A DNA stretch of 64,000 nt from Cydia pomonella (taxonomy: Eukaryota; Arthropoda; Insecta; Lepidoptera; Tortricidae): NCBI RefSeq assembly GCF_033807575.1, contig NC_084725.1:7413001-7477000 (forward strand), written 5' to 3'. Below are positions 22,884 to 34,063 of the stretch, in pieces. The notes beneath the pieces are model-generated. The model searched no databases and had not been told where the DNA came from. It saw only the letters and a program-made list of their open reading frames with translations. The stretch's first letter is position 1. Each line of letters opens with the position of its first letter. The translations under genes were made by a program, and so were the position numbers.

Positions 22884-23564
22884 CTGAAGAGTTAGTCAGT
22901 ATTTGTGTAGTGTAGAGTATCATATTGACATATTTTCAGTGAACGGAATGTCTTAGCTTTACTAACTTATGTGCATACGTAATTACCTATTTTACGAAAT
23001 GTATAACACCTGTGTTCACCTCACTGTTGCCAAGCAATTTTTACCCCTACCAATTGTCTTCGTAACGAAAATAGTCTGGTGTTTTATCACTATTAACCTG
23101 TTAAGAAAATTGGCGGGAAATAAACGTCATTCGTTAACAAGACAAGACATGAGGTGCGTTCGAAATGTGCTACAAGCTGTAAATAAACAAAGTATTGTCT
23201 ATGGGTAGTTTATGGATATTAGATGGCGATTGTATGGTTGGTTTTATGCCACTAATGTCATCTTTATGTAATTTCACAGACTATGTATGACTCGTAAGTA
23301 TTAAATCTCTTCACAATGTCAGTCTATAACGAATTTATAACAACACATTTACGAGTAATATTGCAAATTACATATGTTTCGAGACTTACGAACTTAGTAC
23401 ACTGAAACTTAGATAGTGTAGTTAGAAAAAGAGATGGACACTCGGCGCCTACATCTTCGGAATGCGCTTCCTCTAACGATTAGACAGGCCCCAAATCAGC
23501 TGAATTTCAATGCTCACACGCAGAAATATATTTATGTATATTATTATATTATATAAAATCGAAC
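22884..23564. other. Intron, nothing recognised
   Basis: AT-rich; the 79-codon frame at 22969-23208 has no recognisable domain. Confidence 0.4.
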
Positions 23565-23692
23565 CCGAGGTCGCGAGATGACCGTGACGCCTTCGACAGG
23601 AACTGGTGGGAGACTGGTGGGATACGTGGAAAAGGAGTAGGGCCCAGCAGTGGGACAATCTAGGCTCATATAAATAATAATAAATAAATAAA
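23565..23692 (+). repeat. RTE-type LINE 3' end
   Basis: GACAGGAACTGGTGGG, then GGCCCAGCAGTGGGACAATC and GGCTCATATAAATAA with a TAAATA tail: the end of the endonuclease/RT element whose last sequence is CCCAGCAGTGGGAC in many Lepidoptera. Only the last ~130 bases remain. Confidence 0.65.
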
Positions 23693-23834
23693 TGATGTAG
23701 TATATTATAAAATTCATGTATAATGTTTATTTGTGTATTATAAAGGTATGTTTGTATATTGGCCTATTAGTATTTCATTTTGGAACATTTTCTTCTCACA
23801 CTGCACCCACCTTAGCAAATTTCTGTTTGGCCCG

Positions 23835-23926
23835 GTGGTTGACTGGTAGAGAATGCCTCAAGGCATTAAGTCCGCCTATTGTACTTTTTACTTGTATTTG
23901 TGCAATAAAGTTTAAAATAAATAAAT
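23835..23926 (+). repeat. LINE 3' end, plus strand
   Basis: TTGACTGGTAGAGAATGCCT, AAGGCATTAAGTCCGCC and TGTGCAATAAAGTTTAAA followed by ATAAATAAA. A + strand copy of the family at 19108-19200. Confidence 0.65.
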
Positions 23927-25674
23927 CTTTCTATTTACTGCTTTTCTCTACATACAAACTTAATTTGACCAGACTATACTTTGTAAACGGGTCGCTGTCA
24001 ATAGACCATAGTCAAAATGAGAGAGATTAACGCTTTTTTATACTACTGTACTGCCATGTTTAGCCAGCATATTGTAGCTATTTATTGTAAAGAAAATATG
24101 TACCTAAATAAATATTTTCCTCATCAGCCAGTGCCACTCACAGGAAAATGTAACCGTTTCTGTAAATGTATGTAACTGACACATAATATTGTTTGGTTTA
24201 GTTTGATGACGTTCAGGTGACTCAGCGGCAGCTGTGACCGATTTACACATTATTGTGTATTGATTTAGGTTGTGACGAATAATTTTCATTCGATACACCA
24301 CTTGATTTGTCGTCAAATACATATTGAATGAGTCAGCGTTCTAGTATTTGTTTTACATAATAAAACATGTGTGTTTTTTGCAAAAGAATATTACGAAAAC
24401 GTCAGAGAACCTCTCCATAAGATCTCATCATGAAAAATTTGCAACAAAATGATTTTTTTTGCGTTTAAGATAATGATGAAGAAAATAACCACCGAATTGC
24501 CCGGCTGCTGGCTGCACCCTAGGTTAGGTTTTTTTATATTATGGTTACTTATAAGTATTTTGTATATAGGACAGAAAATTATAAAAAAATTAAAAAAAAT
24601 AAAAATCATTTATTTCAGATTTGTTTAAAAATCCATAGAATGTTAGTTTTAAATTATATCATTATGTTAGTATTAGATTAGATTACATTAAATTACCTTA
24701 TAAATTATTATATTTGGCATATCTGTTACACATCAAAACCTCCACCTTCGTGGAAGCTAGCTTGTTCTCACTCGGGCGAAACAAACCGTTCGACAAATCG
24801 TCATAATTAATAAAATCTACACTCAACAGCATTTTAAACTGGTCACATTTACGTTACCTACGAACTCGCTAGTGTAGGCAGGTAATGAATTGCGTGCGCT
24901 TTTATGGTATTTCCGAGATCTATTGATTTTTGTGCATATCGACCCGGAAAGTCCACGCAATCACTATTTACAGCCAGGTCAATTACCTGTTTATTTAGCT
25001 TCAGCTGTCCTTATCCTTGTTAGGGATTTCATCGACCAAATTGGCTATTTTCTGTCTCTACACGTCTACTATGTCGAGGTATTCCTATAAGTACTTAATT
25101 TTATGCCTGCAGTAAAATGAGGTGCAATTAATATTTATACTTTACATATGAATAAAATAAAATTCTGTTTTCGGCGTTTCTAACTAGGTACAATAAGTTT
25201 TTCCAAATTTTCGTTGCCTCTGCGTATTGTGTTTTCAAAACACGAAAGAGTGCCTTTTTACATTCTAAATATCAGACCATATACTGTAAATACCTTTGTT
25301 TCCTGAAATATTCACTGTTTACTGTAATATTTACTATGTGGTGCTGCCCTCTATTGAAATGTGTGCGAGGCATTGCCGCTAACATTACCTGGTGCCGGTA
25401 AACGGTGCACGAGCTGTTACACAGATGGCGCCACGTGAATGAAAATAGAATAGAGCCGCGTGGAGCTGGCAAACATTAATATTGGTTGGATGTTTCAATG
25501 TTTTCAAGGTATTGTGATATTACTGCATATGATGTCAACACTATTTATGTTGGAATAGTATTTTTAGATTTAAATACTTTAAATCGTACTTTAAATACTT
25601 TTATTTTAATTTTTAATTTAAATAAGAATCAAATTACTTTTTTCTTTTCTCATAGCATGTTTTGGCGTTTGTAA
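23927..25674. other. Intron, nothing firmly recognised
   Basis: AT-rich. Short open frames at 24104-24322, 24391-24609, 24890-25090, 25272-25472 and 25486-25674 show no domains. Two short repeat-like motifs (GATGGCGCCACGTG near 25424, CACCTTCGTGGAAGCTAGC near 24743) are too small to assign. Confidence 0.35.
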
Positions 25675-25823
25675 AGTCTTTAATTTTGTGCTAACCTGTA
25701 ATATAATTAACTTTGTATCGTGTCTGTGGAAACCTGTAATTGGCTTCTCTGATACATATTTATGTTAATCTAGTTTTAGTTTACTAGATGTTGGTTTTCC
25801 GAATAAAATAAAATAAAATAATA
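25675..25823 (+). repeat. Probable LINE 3' UTR and tail
   Basis: A run of 3'-UTR-like sequence ends in GTTGGTTTTCCGAATAAAAT and (AAAAT)n, typical of non-LTR element tails. The coding part is absent. Confidence 0.45.
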
Positions 25824-26014
25824 GCTAATTTTCGCAGAAGCGTTGCAATATGTTTTTAAAGCCTGAAATTTTTTTATAGCCTCCTGAGCCCCAGCGGCTC
25901 TTATAAAGGCTTTATTCCAAAACATAATTTTAACTTTGATTTAATAAGGGAAAGTTCTAAATTCAAAAACTAAATCAACCTTAAGAGGATAGTCTGACTT
26001 GAATGTAATCTAAA

Positions 26015-26130
26015 AGGCTAATTCTAGTTTTAGTTATTCGATATGTTTCCGATATGCTACTAATATGTCACTTTTGATCGGTATCATATCGTAAACAGAT
26101 CGAATATTTAACTAAAACTCGAATGGGCCT
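26015..26130. repeat. Palindromic MITE, GGCCCAATTCGA family
   Basis: GGCTAATTCTAGTTTTAGTT pairs with AACTAAAACTCGAATGGGCC; inner CGATATGTTTCCGATATG pairs with CATATCGTAAACAGATCG. Confidence 0.65.
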
Positions 26131-26203
26131 GTAACCAATGTTTATTTTATGGTCACTTCCGGCTTTACAAACTCATCACAACACGCCACACAAATAAAAA
26201 TAT

Positions 26204-26324
26204 GGCCCAATTCGAACTTTAAGATACGTCACAAATTTCCTAAAGATACATCATGCACTGGATATGTCAGTGTCAAAAGTGACGTCTTTTTGAAGAAACA
26301 AGAAAAAAAAGTTCGAATTGGGCC
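26204..26324. repeat. MITE, GGCCCAATTCGA family
   Basis: Ends GGCCCAATTCGAACTTT and AAAGTTCGAATTGGGCC are perfect inverse copies; internal GTCAGTGTCAAAAGTGACG is the family signature. Confidence 0.75.
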
Positions 26325-26453
26325 GTTAGTCTCGAAGTTAGATAACTCTCTTACAACGTAATTTTCACGAGATTCACTACAAATTAATTTATAATAGCGT
26401 GATAAACAAGTATTTAATTTCGATGAACACTTCTTTACTCGCACCACGAGTCA

Positions 26454-26592
26454 CTGACAGTGTCAACACTGACATATACTACCGTCTACGTAATTTACTT
26501 TCTATACATCTCGCTCGCACTAATATGCCAGTACGAGCGAGATGCATAGAGTTACCTTGACGCTAGCGTTTATATCAGTGTCAAACTAGTGG
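26454..26592. repeat. Palindromic MITE, family D copy 1
   Basis: Central hairpin CTATACATCTCGCTCGCAC against GTACGAGCGAGATGCATAG; outer TGTCAACACTGACATATA pairs with TATATCAGTGTCAAA. The family recurs at 49955-50077. Confidence 0.7.
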
Positions 26593-26599
26593 TAGCTTT

Positions 26600-26753
26600 A
26601 CAGTCCACGTAGCCAACGTGCCAATCGTTAACACTCCGTAGCGTAGCGGAGTCGTCTCTCTCTATTACTCTTCCATTTTAGTGGGACACAGTGACAGTTG
26701 CGATTCGTTTGCTGCGACGTGTTAGCGATTGGCATGTTGGCTACGCGGGCTGG
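26600..26753. repeat. MITE related to the 21230 foldback
   Basis: CACGTAGCCAACGTGCCAATCG pairs with CGATTGGCATGTTGGCTACG (positions 26606-26627 and 26726-26745). The ends match those of 21230-21867, so this is a short derivative. Confidence 0.7.
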
Positions 26754-27023
26754 TCTTCATCAACTTCCCTGTTAAACATGCAAAAGACAAGTTTTTATAC
26801 TTTTTTCAATATTTTCTTAATAGGTTTTCACGTTCGTAATTTATTGTTTATTTTTCTGATAGTTCCAGTTAGTGTTTTTCAGGCATGTTGAAGGACGTTT
26901 TTATTGCCATTTTATTTTGTGTTAGTTTGCTCTCTGCAAATGAATAAACAAAATAAAATTTTAGGAAAAATTATTGTTCATCGGTTTTAGTTTTACCACA
27001 TATTTCCACACATTTTGTACTTT

Positions 27024-27340
27024 GGGGTCATCCATAAATTACGTCACACGTCAAGAAAATGTCACATGTTGCGACAAAAACTTCGTGACGTCAGTTTTTT
27101 ATTCGCTGTACAGTTAAATAATGAGGTTTTGGAGCAAAAATCGTTTTTATTCGTGTAATTTTTTTATTGAAATAATGATTTCATTTAATTAGTATTGCCG
27201 ATTTCGTTGAAAACAATGTCATAAATGTGACGTCACACCAGCGGGGAGGGGTTTCCAAAATGTTACCAAGTGTGACAAGGGGGTGGGGGAGGGGGGTAAA
27301 AAACCTAGAAATTCGTGTGATGTAATTAATGGATGCCCCC
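27024..27340. mobile_element. MITE with GGGGTCATCCAT termini
   Basis: Left GGGGTCATCCATAAATTACG and right TGTAATTAATGGATGCCCC form ~25-bp inverted ends around TCACACG/CGTGTGA. The inner region has a G-rich GGGGGTGGGGGAGGGGGG run near 27279. A known-looking lepidopteran DNA element; no coding capacity. Confidence 0.75.
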
Positions 27341-28181
27341 TTTCCGAAACCATACAAAATAGCAATGAATGAAGCAGCTGACCACCATTATTATAGTAAT
27401 TTACAAGGCCAGCAGGGAAATCGGTCACACGTAACAAAAACCAACAATGCCAACAAAAGTAAACATCGGACATATTTGTATGGAATCGTAATAAATCAGG
27501 CAGCCGTGACATTGAGCGAGATCACGGAAGCGTGTATGTATGTATGGAGTCATACACGCGAGCTAATCGCCCGTGCCTAATGGAGAAAAGGCTGGTGTAC
27601 ACATGTGAACTGTTAAGTGTGATGCTAATCTGTCCTCATTCTTTTAGTTTTGATAAAAGCCTGTGAGGTTTACTCTAGAATGTTTATGGTCTGCGCGAGG
27701 TCATTGTCTTATAGTCTGTATCCACACCAAGCTATCAGGAATTTATATTAACGGATAGAAATATGTTATAATTGTAGTTAATGAAATAATGTATGAAAAG
27801 ATTCATCAGTTTTAACCGACTTGAAAAAAGGAGTAGGTTCTCAATTCGTCGTATTTTTTATTTATTAGTTATTTAATTCAGCCCGTGTTTGCATTTGGTG
27901 GGACTGGACTATAGATCTATGTAATTTGGCCTTTGTCGGCTCGGTTTGGACGCACCATTATGGAAATAAATATCGACCAAAGGCTTCCTCTTTTGCTCTG
28001 AATAAAATATTAGTCTGATTTATGACTAACTCTCGTGATGTTGGCTCATGTTGTTGGTTGGTTTTCTTTCGGAATTTACATCGCTTTATCACATTTTTTT
28101 TTCTTGACCAAACTGGAACATGCTTGTTACGTGTTGTCTAATGTCTACTAAATTGGCATAAAAAATGGCCAGCGAGAATAC
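27341..28181. other. Intron, nothing recognised
   Basis: AT-rich; open frames at 27219-27512 (minus) and 27329-27580 (plus) overlap the MITE and show no domains. Confidence 0.4.
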
Positions 28182-28326
28182 GGGCTCATTTACACGGTGC
28201 GAGAACTCGCATGCAAGTTTCATTACATTGCGGTATTTGATCGGTCGGCGGAATTGGTTGTAACCTGAATAGTCCGCAATGTAACTAAAATCGCATGTGA
28301 GTGCGCACGCCATCTAAATCAGCCCT
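28182..28326. repeat. Palindromic MITE
   Basis: GGGCTCATTTACACGGTGCG pairs with the inverse of CGCACGCCATCTAAATCAGC (CCT); inner TTACATTGCGG pairs with CCGCAATGTAA. Confidence 0.7.
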
Positions 28327-28977
28327 ACAGATCGATGGCTAAATAACAGAGCCAGTTTTAATCTTTCGCGAAAAACACGCGTAGTCTGTGTTACCGAACT
28401 TTATAAATAACCCATCCCTTCTATTTAACAAAGATCGTACAATTCGTACATTAATCGAATAAGTAGACTAAACACAGAGCGAGTCGTGTATATGACATAG
28501 AAAAGTGGTACGGTGAAATGAAACATAAGTTAATTAGGTTACGCTCTTTTGATATCGCTATTTTGATTCTGTTACGCTCATAAATTGTAGCGGCTTAAGA
28601 ATGAGGTGATCAGATAAGTAATTTAGTTTTAAAGAAAAAAAAATAGAAAATACAATGTACTCTCTCATTGTAAATATCTCCTTAACTAATTTATTTGGTC
28701 TTATGGTAGGTAATATTCAGTCCTTTTCCTAAAATCATCTTATTTTACGATATCTAAAAAGCCCGCTAGCTACACTTTCGTGTACTTCCAGTATGTACAT
28801 AGCTTGAGTGATTCATGGTGTAATAGTAATTTATCCTATAAAAAATGTATTTTGATTGCATTACGCAGCAAAACAGCACTTATGAACTACTGGAGTCTTA
28901 AGTAATTTAGCATTGAGAATGTTCGTGTATATTTATATGGGCACGTACGTATGAACTGAACGAATTACTACTATCAC
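28327..28977. other. Intron, nothing recognised
   Basis: AT-rich, no gene or pairing repeat seen. Confidence 0.4.
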
Positions 28978-29071
28978 GGTGTGACGTTTTTGGTTGAAAA
29001 ACGTCACTTTTGACACTCACAGATCAGTATTATATCGGAAACAGATAGAACAACTGAAACTCGAATTGGCC
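28978..29071. repeat. MITE half, GGCCCAATTCGA family
   Basis: Reads, inverted, GGCCAATTCGAGTTTCAGTT, then the family signature GTGAGTGTCAAAAGTGACG. Confidence 0.55.
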
Positions 29072-29297
29072 TATATGAGTCTTTAACATGTCATTTGTTA
29101 TATTTGTATACATATTCATTCACCATGTTGCGGATATTCAGCGGTACTAATTTATTTTACTGGCAAGGAGACTCTTTGACAACCGACGTTGAAAGTCATC
29201 GAATGTCACGAATGTAAACAAGAAGAAAAGACAAAAGTCAAAAAATATTGTCAACGATGCAAGGAAAATCATTTATAATAGGGACCGTGGGCGTTGG

Positions 29298-29434
29298 AGG
29301 GTCTGCCATCTTGTGGCCTGAATCGGAACAATAAACATGTAAATTTACACGTCACGTGTTTTCTTGTGTATAGTAGGTTCTGCCATCTTGTGGGCTACAT
29401 CGGTACAATAAACATCACATTTACGCCTCGCGCC
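29298..29434. repeat. Two diverged direct units of ~77 bp
   Basis: GTCTGCCATCTTGTGG...ATCGGAACAATAAACAT at 29300 recurs as TTCTGCCATCTTGTGG...ATCGGTACAATAAACAT at 29378. A short local duplication inside a probable mobile-element fragment. Confidence 0.55.
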
Positions 29435-29718
29435 AAAAATCTGACGGCTTCTGTGCTGCCTCTTACAGTTCATGCACGCTCCCTATACATGAATAAAAGA
29501 ATGAAGGATTGCATAGCATTCCAATAAAGAATGTTTTGAAAGTAGATTTTGAAATGACCAGTACTGACATTTTATTTGACTCTACATGATGTACGCACAA
29601 TATTGCTACATGTAAGCTGCGTGGCATGTAGTGACACTATCTCAGGGCCTAATAGAATTTTGACAGGTTTTAGCACTTTTGATTTTAATACTGGCTGCTC
29701 GGTAACTGTCATATTTAA

Positions 29719-29905
29719 GACTAGCGACTTGCCCCGGCTTCGCACGGGTTACACAAACAAATTAATTACACACCTAAACCTTCCTCAAGAATCACTATTG
29801 ATTGATGAAAACCATATGAAAATCCGTTCAGTAGTTTTTGAATTTATCGCGAACATACACACAGACAGACGCGGCGGGAGACTTTCTTTTATAAAGTGTA
29901 ATGAT
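29719..29905. repeat. RTE-like repeat, copy 1
   Basis: Contains GACTTGCCCCGGCTTCGCAC, then ACACACCTAAACCTTCCTCA, and ATCCGTTCAGTAGTTTTTG. The inverse of these blocks occurs at 53926-54040. CCCCGGCTTCGC is a widespread lepidopteran repeat signature. Confidence 0.65.
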
Positions 29906-30080
29906 GTTCTACATTTTATGCCCTATAAACGCATTCCATAGGTTATCTGAGTGTTGGGCTGAAAAGTACCTAACTCGAGAAACAGAACGCAGTATTGACC
30001 ATTTACATACCGTTGACATATCACTTCTATAAATATAAAATACAAATAAATCTATTTTCCTGGGCAATTGTTAAGTGTGT

Positions 30081-30205
30081 ACAGTCACGGACTGTAATTT
30101 TTGGGCTATTTAGAGTTTACTTTACTTTGGGCATTTCATACAATAGTATTGCCAACCAAATTAGCCTGAACCCTAAATGGCTCAACAATTAAAGTCCGTG
30201 ACTGT
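30081..30205. mobile_element. MITE with ACAGTCACGGACT termini
   Basis: ACAGTCACGGACTGTAATT and AATTAAAGTCCGTGACTGT are inverse copies; 125 bp. Confidence 0.75.
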
Positions 30206-30232
30206 GCTATACCTACTATGTATTTTCATAAC

Positions 30233-30408
30233 TGTACCCCTAGTGTAAATTACAACGTACGCGTTTGCGTTAAGTCTCATTTTGTATGGGATTTTAAGTT
30301 TCAAAAACGTTCCGCTTGGCGCGCTGTGTTTAAATCCCATACTAAATGAGACTTAACGCAAACGCGTACGTCAAGTTTCGATATCGAATAAATTTACACT
30401 AGGGGCTC
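30233..30408. mobile_element. Palindromic MITE, family C copy 2 (inverted)
   Basis: Ends TGTACCCCTAGTGTAAATT and AATTTACACTAGGGGCTC; inner ACGCGTTTGCGTTAAGTCTC and its inverse; spacer CGTTCCGCTTGGCGCGC is the inverse of the copy-1 spacer, so this copy is inverted relative to 22685. Confidence 0.8.
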
Positions 30409-32402
30409 TGATGTAGGCTGTAGGTTGTTTAAGTATACCTTCTTGATAACATGAGTGTCGAGCGAGTGTAATAAACATAAATGCACGCTAAAATTAAAAT
30501 TACCTGAATTGAGTAAATTCTGGCGACGTAAAGCATTGTTTACAAAATGTCATCCGCTTGACGAGTCTTCCCACATCATGCGCTATTTTAAGACTAATCC
30601 GTAATTTCATGCATGATTGTAATTATCTTACGATACAAAAATACCATTAAACGTAACGTGGGAGTTAAAGATCCATTTGTCCTTCTTTTGTTATTTTTAT
30701 GAACTAAATAGAACAGCAGTTCTTAATTTCCCTAACAATAAAGTTCATTAAGTCCTTTAGTTAAGTCACCTGTTTTACATTGTTTTAATGTTAGTGCTTA
30801 TGCAAAAAAATATTCCAATGACAATGTATTTAAAAAATCTTATTGTTTTTTTATGAAATACATAAATTTAACGATTTCCAGTGATTGTTGAATGTTCAAA
30901 TGTTAATATATATATTTTTTGTTCTAGGTAAGTAATGCTGCAACTGTATTTTAGTCGCATTGTCGGATAAAGTATCGAACAGGTAATCCTAGTTTAGAGC
31001 TTGTCTACCGTCCAACCGTGTTATTATAAAAAGGCAGAAAATAATTTCAAAGCCACCAAACCACCTAAGTTTACCCCACTTACATTTTTTGATCCCGCCT
31101 GTTTTATTTGTTATTGGACTATATTGTGAATTGTGGTGTTGCCAGTTACAACACTTCAAATATTTATATCTTCAGACGTAGAGGTAACTGTGTGTTCGAT
31201 CCCATAACAGTTATCATCTGTTGAAACTCGACCTTGGCTCGATTCTCGATCGATTTAACATTAACACATATTGTGTATCATATATCTATTTTTTTTCATC
31301 CTCCATGATTAAAATCGCATAGACGAGAAAATTGTACTAGCGTTTGTTTGTTGTTCGGAAATAATGGACGACCTTGGCTAGATTACAATGTCTTTAGTGA
31401 TGTGTCGTTCTTGTAGTATACGGGGTAAGGAAAAAACTATTTTTCCAAATTTTCTACCATACAATCTTTGGTATGCTTTAGCACTGATCAGCTTGAACAG
31501 CTTACATTTTACAGTACGTGGCATAGAAAGGTTAATCATATTCTTTAGATTTTCTAAACAAAACGAACGAATGTGTGCTAATTTAATAAGTTAAGTAGGT
31601 ACCTAACAAAATCAATATCACGATGTATGAGTATGCTTTTAAAATCATTATCCACTTTCTTTAAAAAACGATTGCTTTCTCAAAAGGGCGTCTAGAATAA
31701 GACGAATTAAAACACTATAAACACATGCTTCAGATTCAAATATTTTCGTGTAGTAATTTTAATCTTTAATAAATGACAGACAACTAGTAGGTAACGTACG
31801 TAGCTTTATAAGTTGTACGTAATAATTATAATAATGATTTACTTGACGAATATTCGTGGGAACGGAACTATAACATCACTAATGAACTCCACTTTACATA
31901 GGAACACAGGACACGTTGTACATTATGTAATAAAAGCTACAATAGAAGTACATCTCTCACACAACAGAGATTAAGACACGTTACTTCACGCGTTGTCTTA
32001 TCGCGCTTCCTTATCAAACGAAACTTAATCAAATAATTCATCACTGCCTTTATGCCAAAGCCAATGGTTAACGCCCTCGTCGATTCAGCTCAAGACGAAT
32101 AGCCACTGGTCACGAAACTCCCTGGTTGGCTGGATTTGAGTATTCGACCGAACGCCCTTGAAATGATAGCTACCGTAATTGCTTTCAGAGCATGAAAAAT
32201 CGATTCAGATTCTATTTTTAGCACCCATTTTAAGCATCACTTAGAAATTTATTATGATGGATCAATTAGGCGACTGTTTCTTTTCACTGCGTGTTTCATA
32301 ACGTTTGTGTTGTTGAAATAATAAACAGGAAAAATTATCATGAAGTTTTAGTTTGATGGAACATACAGAATATTAATTATATATTATTGGCCTTGATTCC
32401 CA
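30409..32402. other. Intron, nothing recognised
   Basis: About 2 kb of AT-rich sequence without recognised repeats; the 68-codon frame at 31388-31594 has no domain. It immediately precedes the candidate promoter. Confidence 0.4.
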
Positions 32403-32630
32403 ATCGGGATGCCCGATTTGGCTGGCGAGCGAGCTCACGCGCGACTCATAGACGTACTCGTAGACCTTAGACTGGGTGGCGAACGCGAGCCTCATTCAGC
32501 CAGTACTTCCTCGCTCGCTCGACGCAGTTCGCGTTGCTAGTCCGGCACTAGTTTCCGAACGCACAGCTGCGTAGCGCGCGAAATTAAAAAAGTTGGAAAA
32601 GCGCGCGCTAAAAGTGTTGTGAAAAAAAAA
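32403..32630 (+). promoter_or_regulatory. Candidate internal ankyrin promoter and 5' UTR
   Basis: An abrupt CG-rich block (GCGAGCGAGCTCACGCGCG, CTCGCTCGCTCGACGC, GTAGCGCGCG) in AT-rich intron. An initiator-like CATTCAGCC lies at about 32493. Just before the ATG comes GCGCGCGCTAAAAGTGTTGTG and an A-rich leader. No TATA box is apparent. It is placed directly 5' of a coding exon that fits ankyrin in phase. The transcription start is a guess. Confidence 0.5.
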
Positions 32631-32775
32631 ATGGGTGTGGTTAAAAATACAAAGAGCAAAGCGAAGAAGGATGAGTTGAAGAAAAATATGGAAAACGAAA
32701 AACCGAAAAAGGATAAAGTGAAAAAGAAAAGTAAAGTTTCGTGTTTACAGTGCATCAGGTCACCATCGGACGATG
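32631..32775 (+). CDS. Ank: Candidate alternative first coding exon of a short ankyrin
   Basis: The ATG at 32631 has an A-run before it (good insect start context) and is the first in-frame Met after TAG at 32538-32540. It encodes 48 codons plus one base, starting MGVVKNTKSKAKKDELKK and ending CLQCIRSPSDD. There are 15 lysines, two cysteines (38 and 41) near the end, and no predicted membrane span. The exon ends at GATG|GTATGT (donor at 32776); without splicing the frame stops at TGA 32787-32789. The single leftover G matches the phase of the ankyrin exon at 56548 (needs one base; junction codon Gly). The product would lack all ankyrin repeats and begin directly at the FMSDSEDEG linker and ZU5 domains, analogous to short ankyrin isoforms with private N-termini. 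The Lys-rich stretch plus CxxC could mediate membrane attachment (inference). Alternatively it belongs to an unseen gene. Confidence 0.6.
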
Positions 32776-33112
32776 GTATGTCTCATTGACTTTTTTTAAT
32801 TTATACTTTATAAATAGGAAACTCTGGGGAAGACATTTCTTCTGAAGTGAACTTTATGAACTGCAATAAATGTTTTATTTCTAATTCACGAACGAACGGA
32901 AACAAGTTGATCGGTTTGCATTGGTCGTTGTTGTTTCGTAGTCATTGTCAATAATGAATGTTTCCTTTTCCTGTTTTCTTTTACGCAGAAGACAATAACA
33001 GACCAGTTAATTGGGTAGTAAAAAAAGGTGTACTTACAACTTTTGTCATTGTCTTTTATTTATTTATTTTTTGCGAAATATTCGTTTTATTTAATATAAT
33101 AAATATACAAAT
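32776..33112. other. Intron after the candidate first exon
   Basis: AT-rich, no element seen before the SINE at 33113; the 79-codon frame at 32958-33197 runs into that SINE. Confidence 0.4.
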
Positions 33113-33194
33113 AAATGCCCTTACCGGGATTCGAACCCAGGACCATCGGCTTCACAGGCTGGGTCACTACCCACTAGGCCAGACCGGTCGTCAA
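33113..33194 (-). mobile_element. SINE head, minus strand
   Basis: Minus strand: TGACGACCGGTCTGGCCTAG, TGGGTAGTGACCC, and CTGGGTTCGAATCCCGG (B box), ending in AGGGCAT. Same family as 12611; only the tRNA-like head remains. Confidence 0.75.
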
Positions 33195-34063
33195 TAAAAA
33201 TTAAATCGTAAATATAAATATACTAAAGAAGAATCAATAAAGAAGTCTGGTTATAGAGGGCATTGCATAGATAAAAAGAATCAACCGTCGACGATGATCT
33301 CTTTACTCCCTCTTGATTACACACTGTCTGTTGTTGTGTGTGTGTTGGTCTCTTTTCAGAAATTGATCATAGACAATCAAGTATACTTTTCCTATTATCA
33401 CCAAAAGTCAATAATGTAGCGTCCTTCGCAAGTTCCGCGGACGCTTAAAAAGTTAATTTAAATCCGGCAAACGTCTGCTTTCAATGTCGATTAGCAGAAC
33501 CGCGTCGTCACCGTTGTCGCTTCTTGCCTCCACCGGCCATTAGCGGTCCATTAGCAATAAAACAGCGAAAAGCCAAAAATTACAACTTTCTCTATAAACT
33601 CCAACCCACTAGTAGTTATTGCTTTAGTTATAATTCAGGTTGAAAATTTTTGAACACATATTACCAACACTCAACATTAGTTTCATAGGTATTTACTTTA
33701 ATTGACTTGAATCCAAAAATAGTATTTCTATGACTCTAGTGAATAAAATATGTGCGCTTTTCTTTCCAATCTCATATAACTTATAACATACATGAACCTC
33801 TTCACTGGAGCCAAAGATTGTTTGCATGAGATTTTTATAGGTTCAAATATTTTCACTTGTGCGGTGCACAACATACGTACTTCGTCGTATTTTTTATTTC
33901 GTTATTACTTTTTTCCATTCGTTCTTGGTCAGCTACATGTCCAGGTTTTGGTAGTCTTAAAGTGTGATTGCACAAGTGTAAATGGTATCAAATGATTTGA
34001 TTCAAATCCGTTCTTGTAAATGAAAATTTCTGGTCCTTGGGATCATATTTTTTACATATACTT
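33195..34063. other. Intron, nothing recognised
   Basis: Mixed composition; a moderately GC-rich stretch at 33420-33560 has no open frame and could be regulatory, but nothing in it can be named. Confidence 0.35.

Noticed and set aside
33113..33194. tRNA gene suggested by a perfect B box
   Set aside because: Head matches a SINE family in the window, no acceptor stem pairing and no complete cloverleaf.
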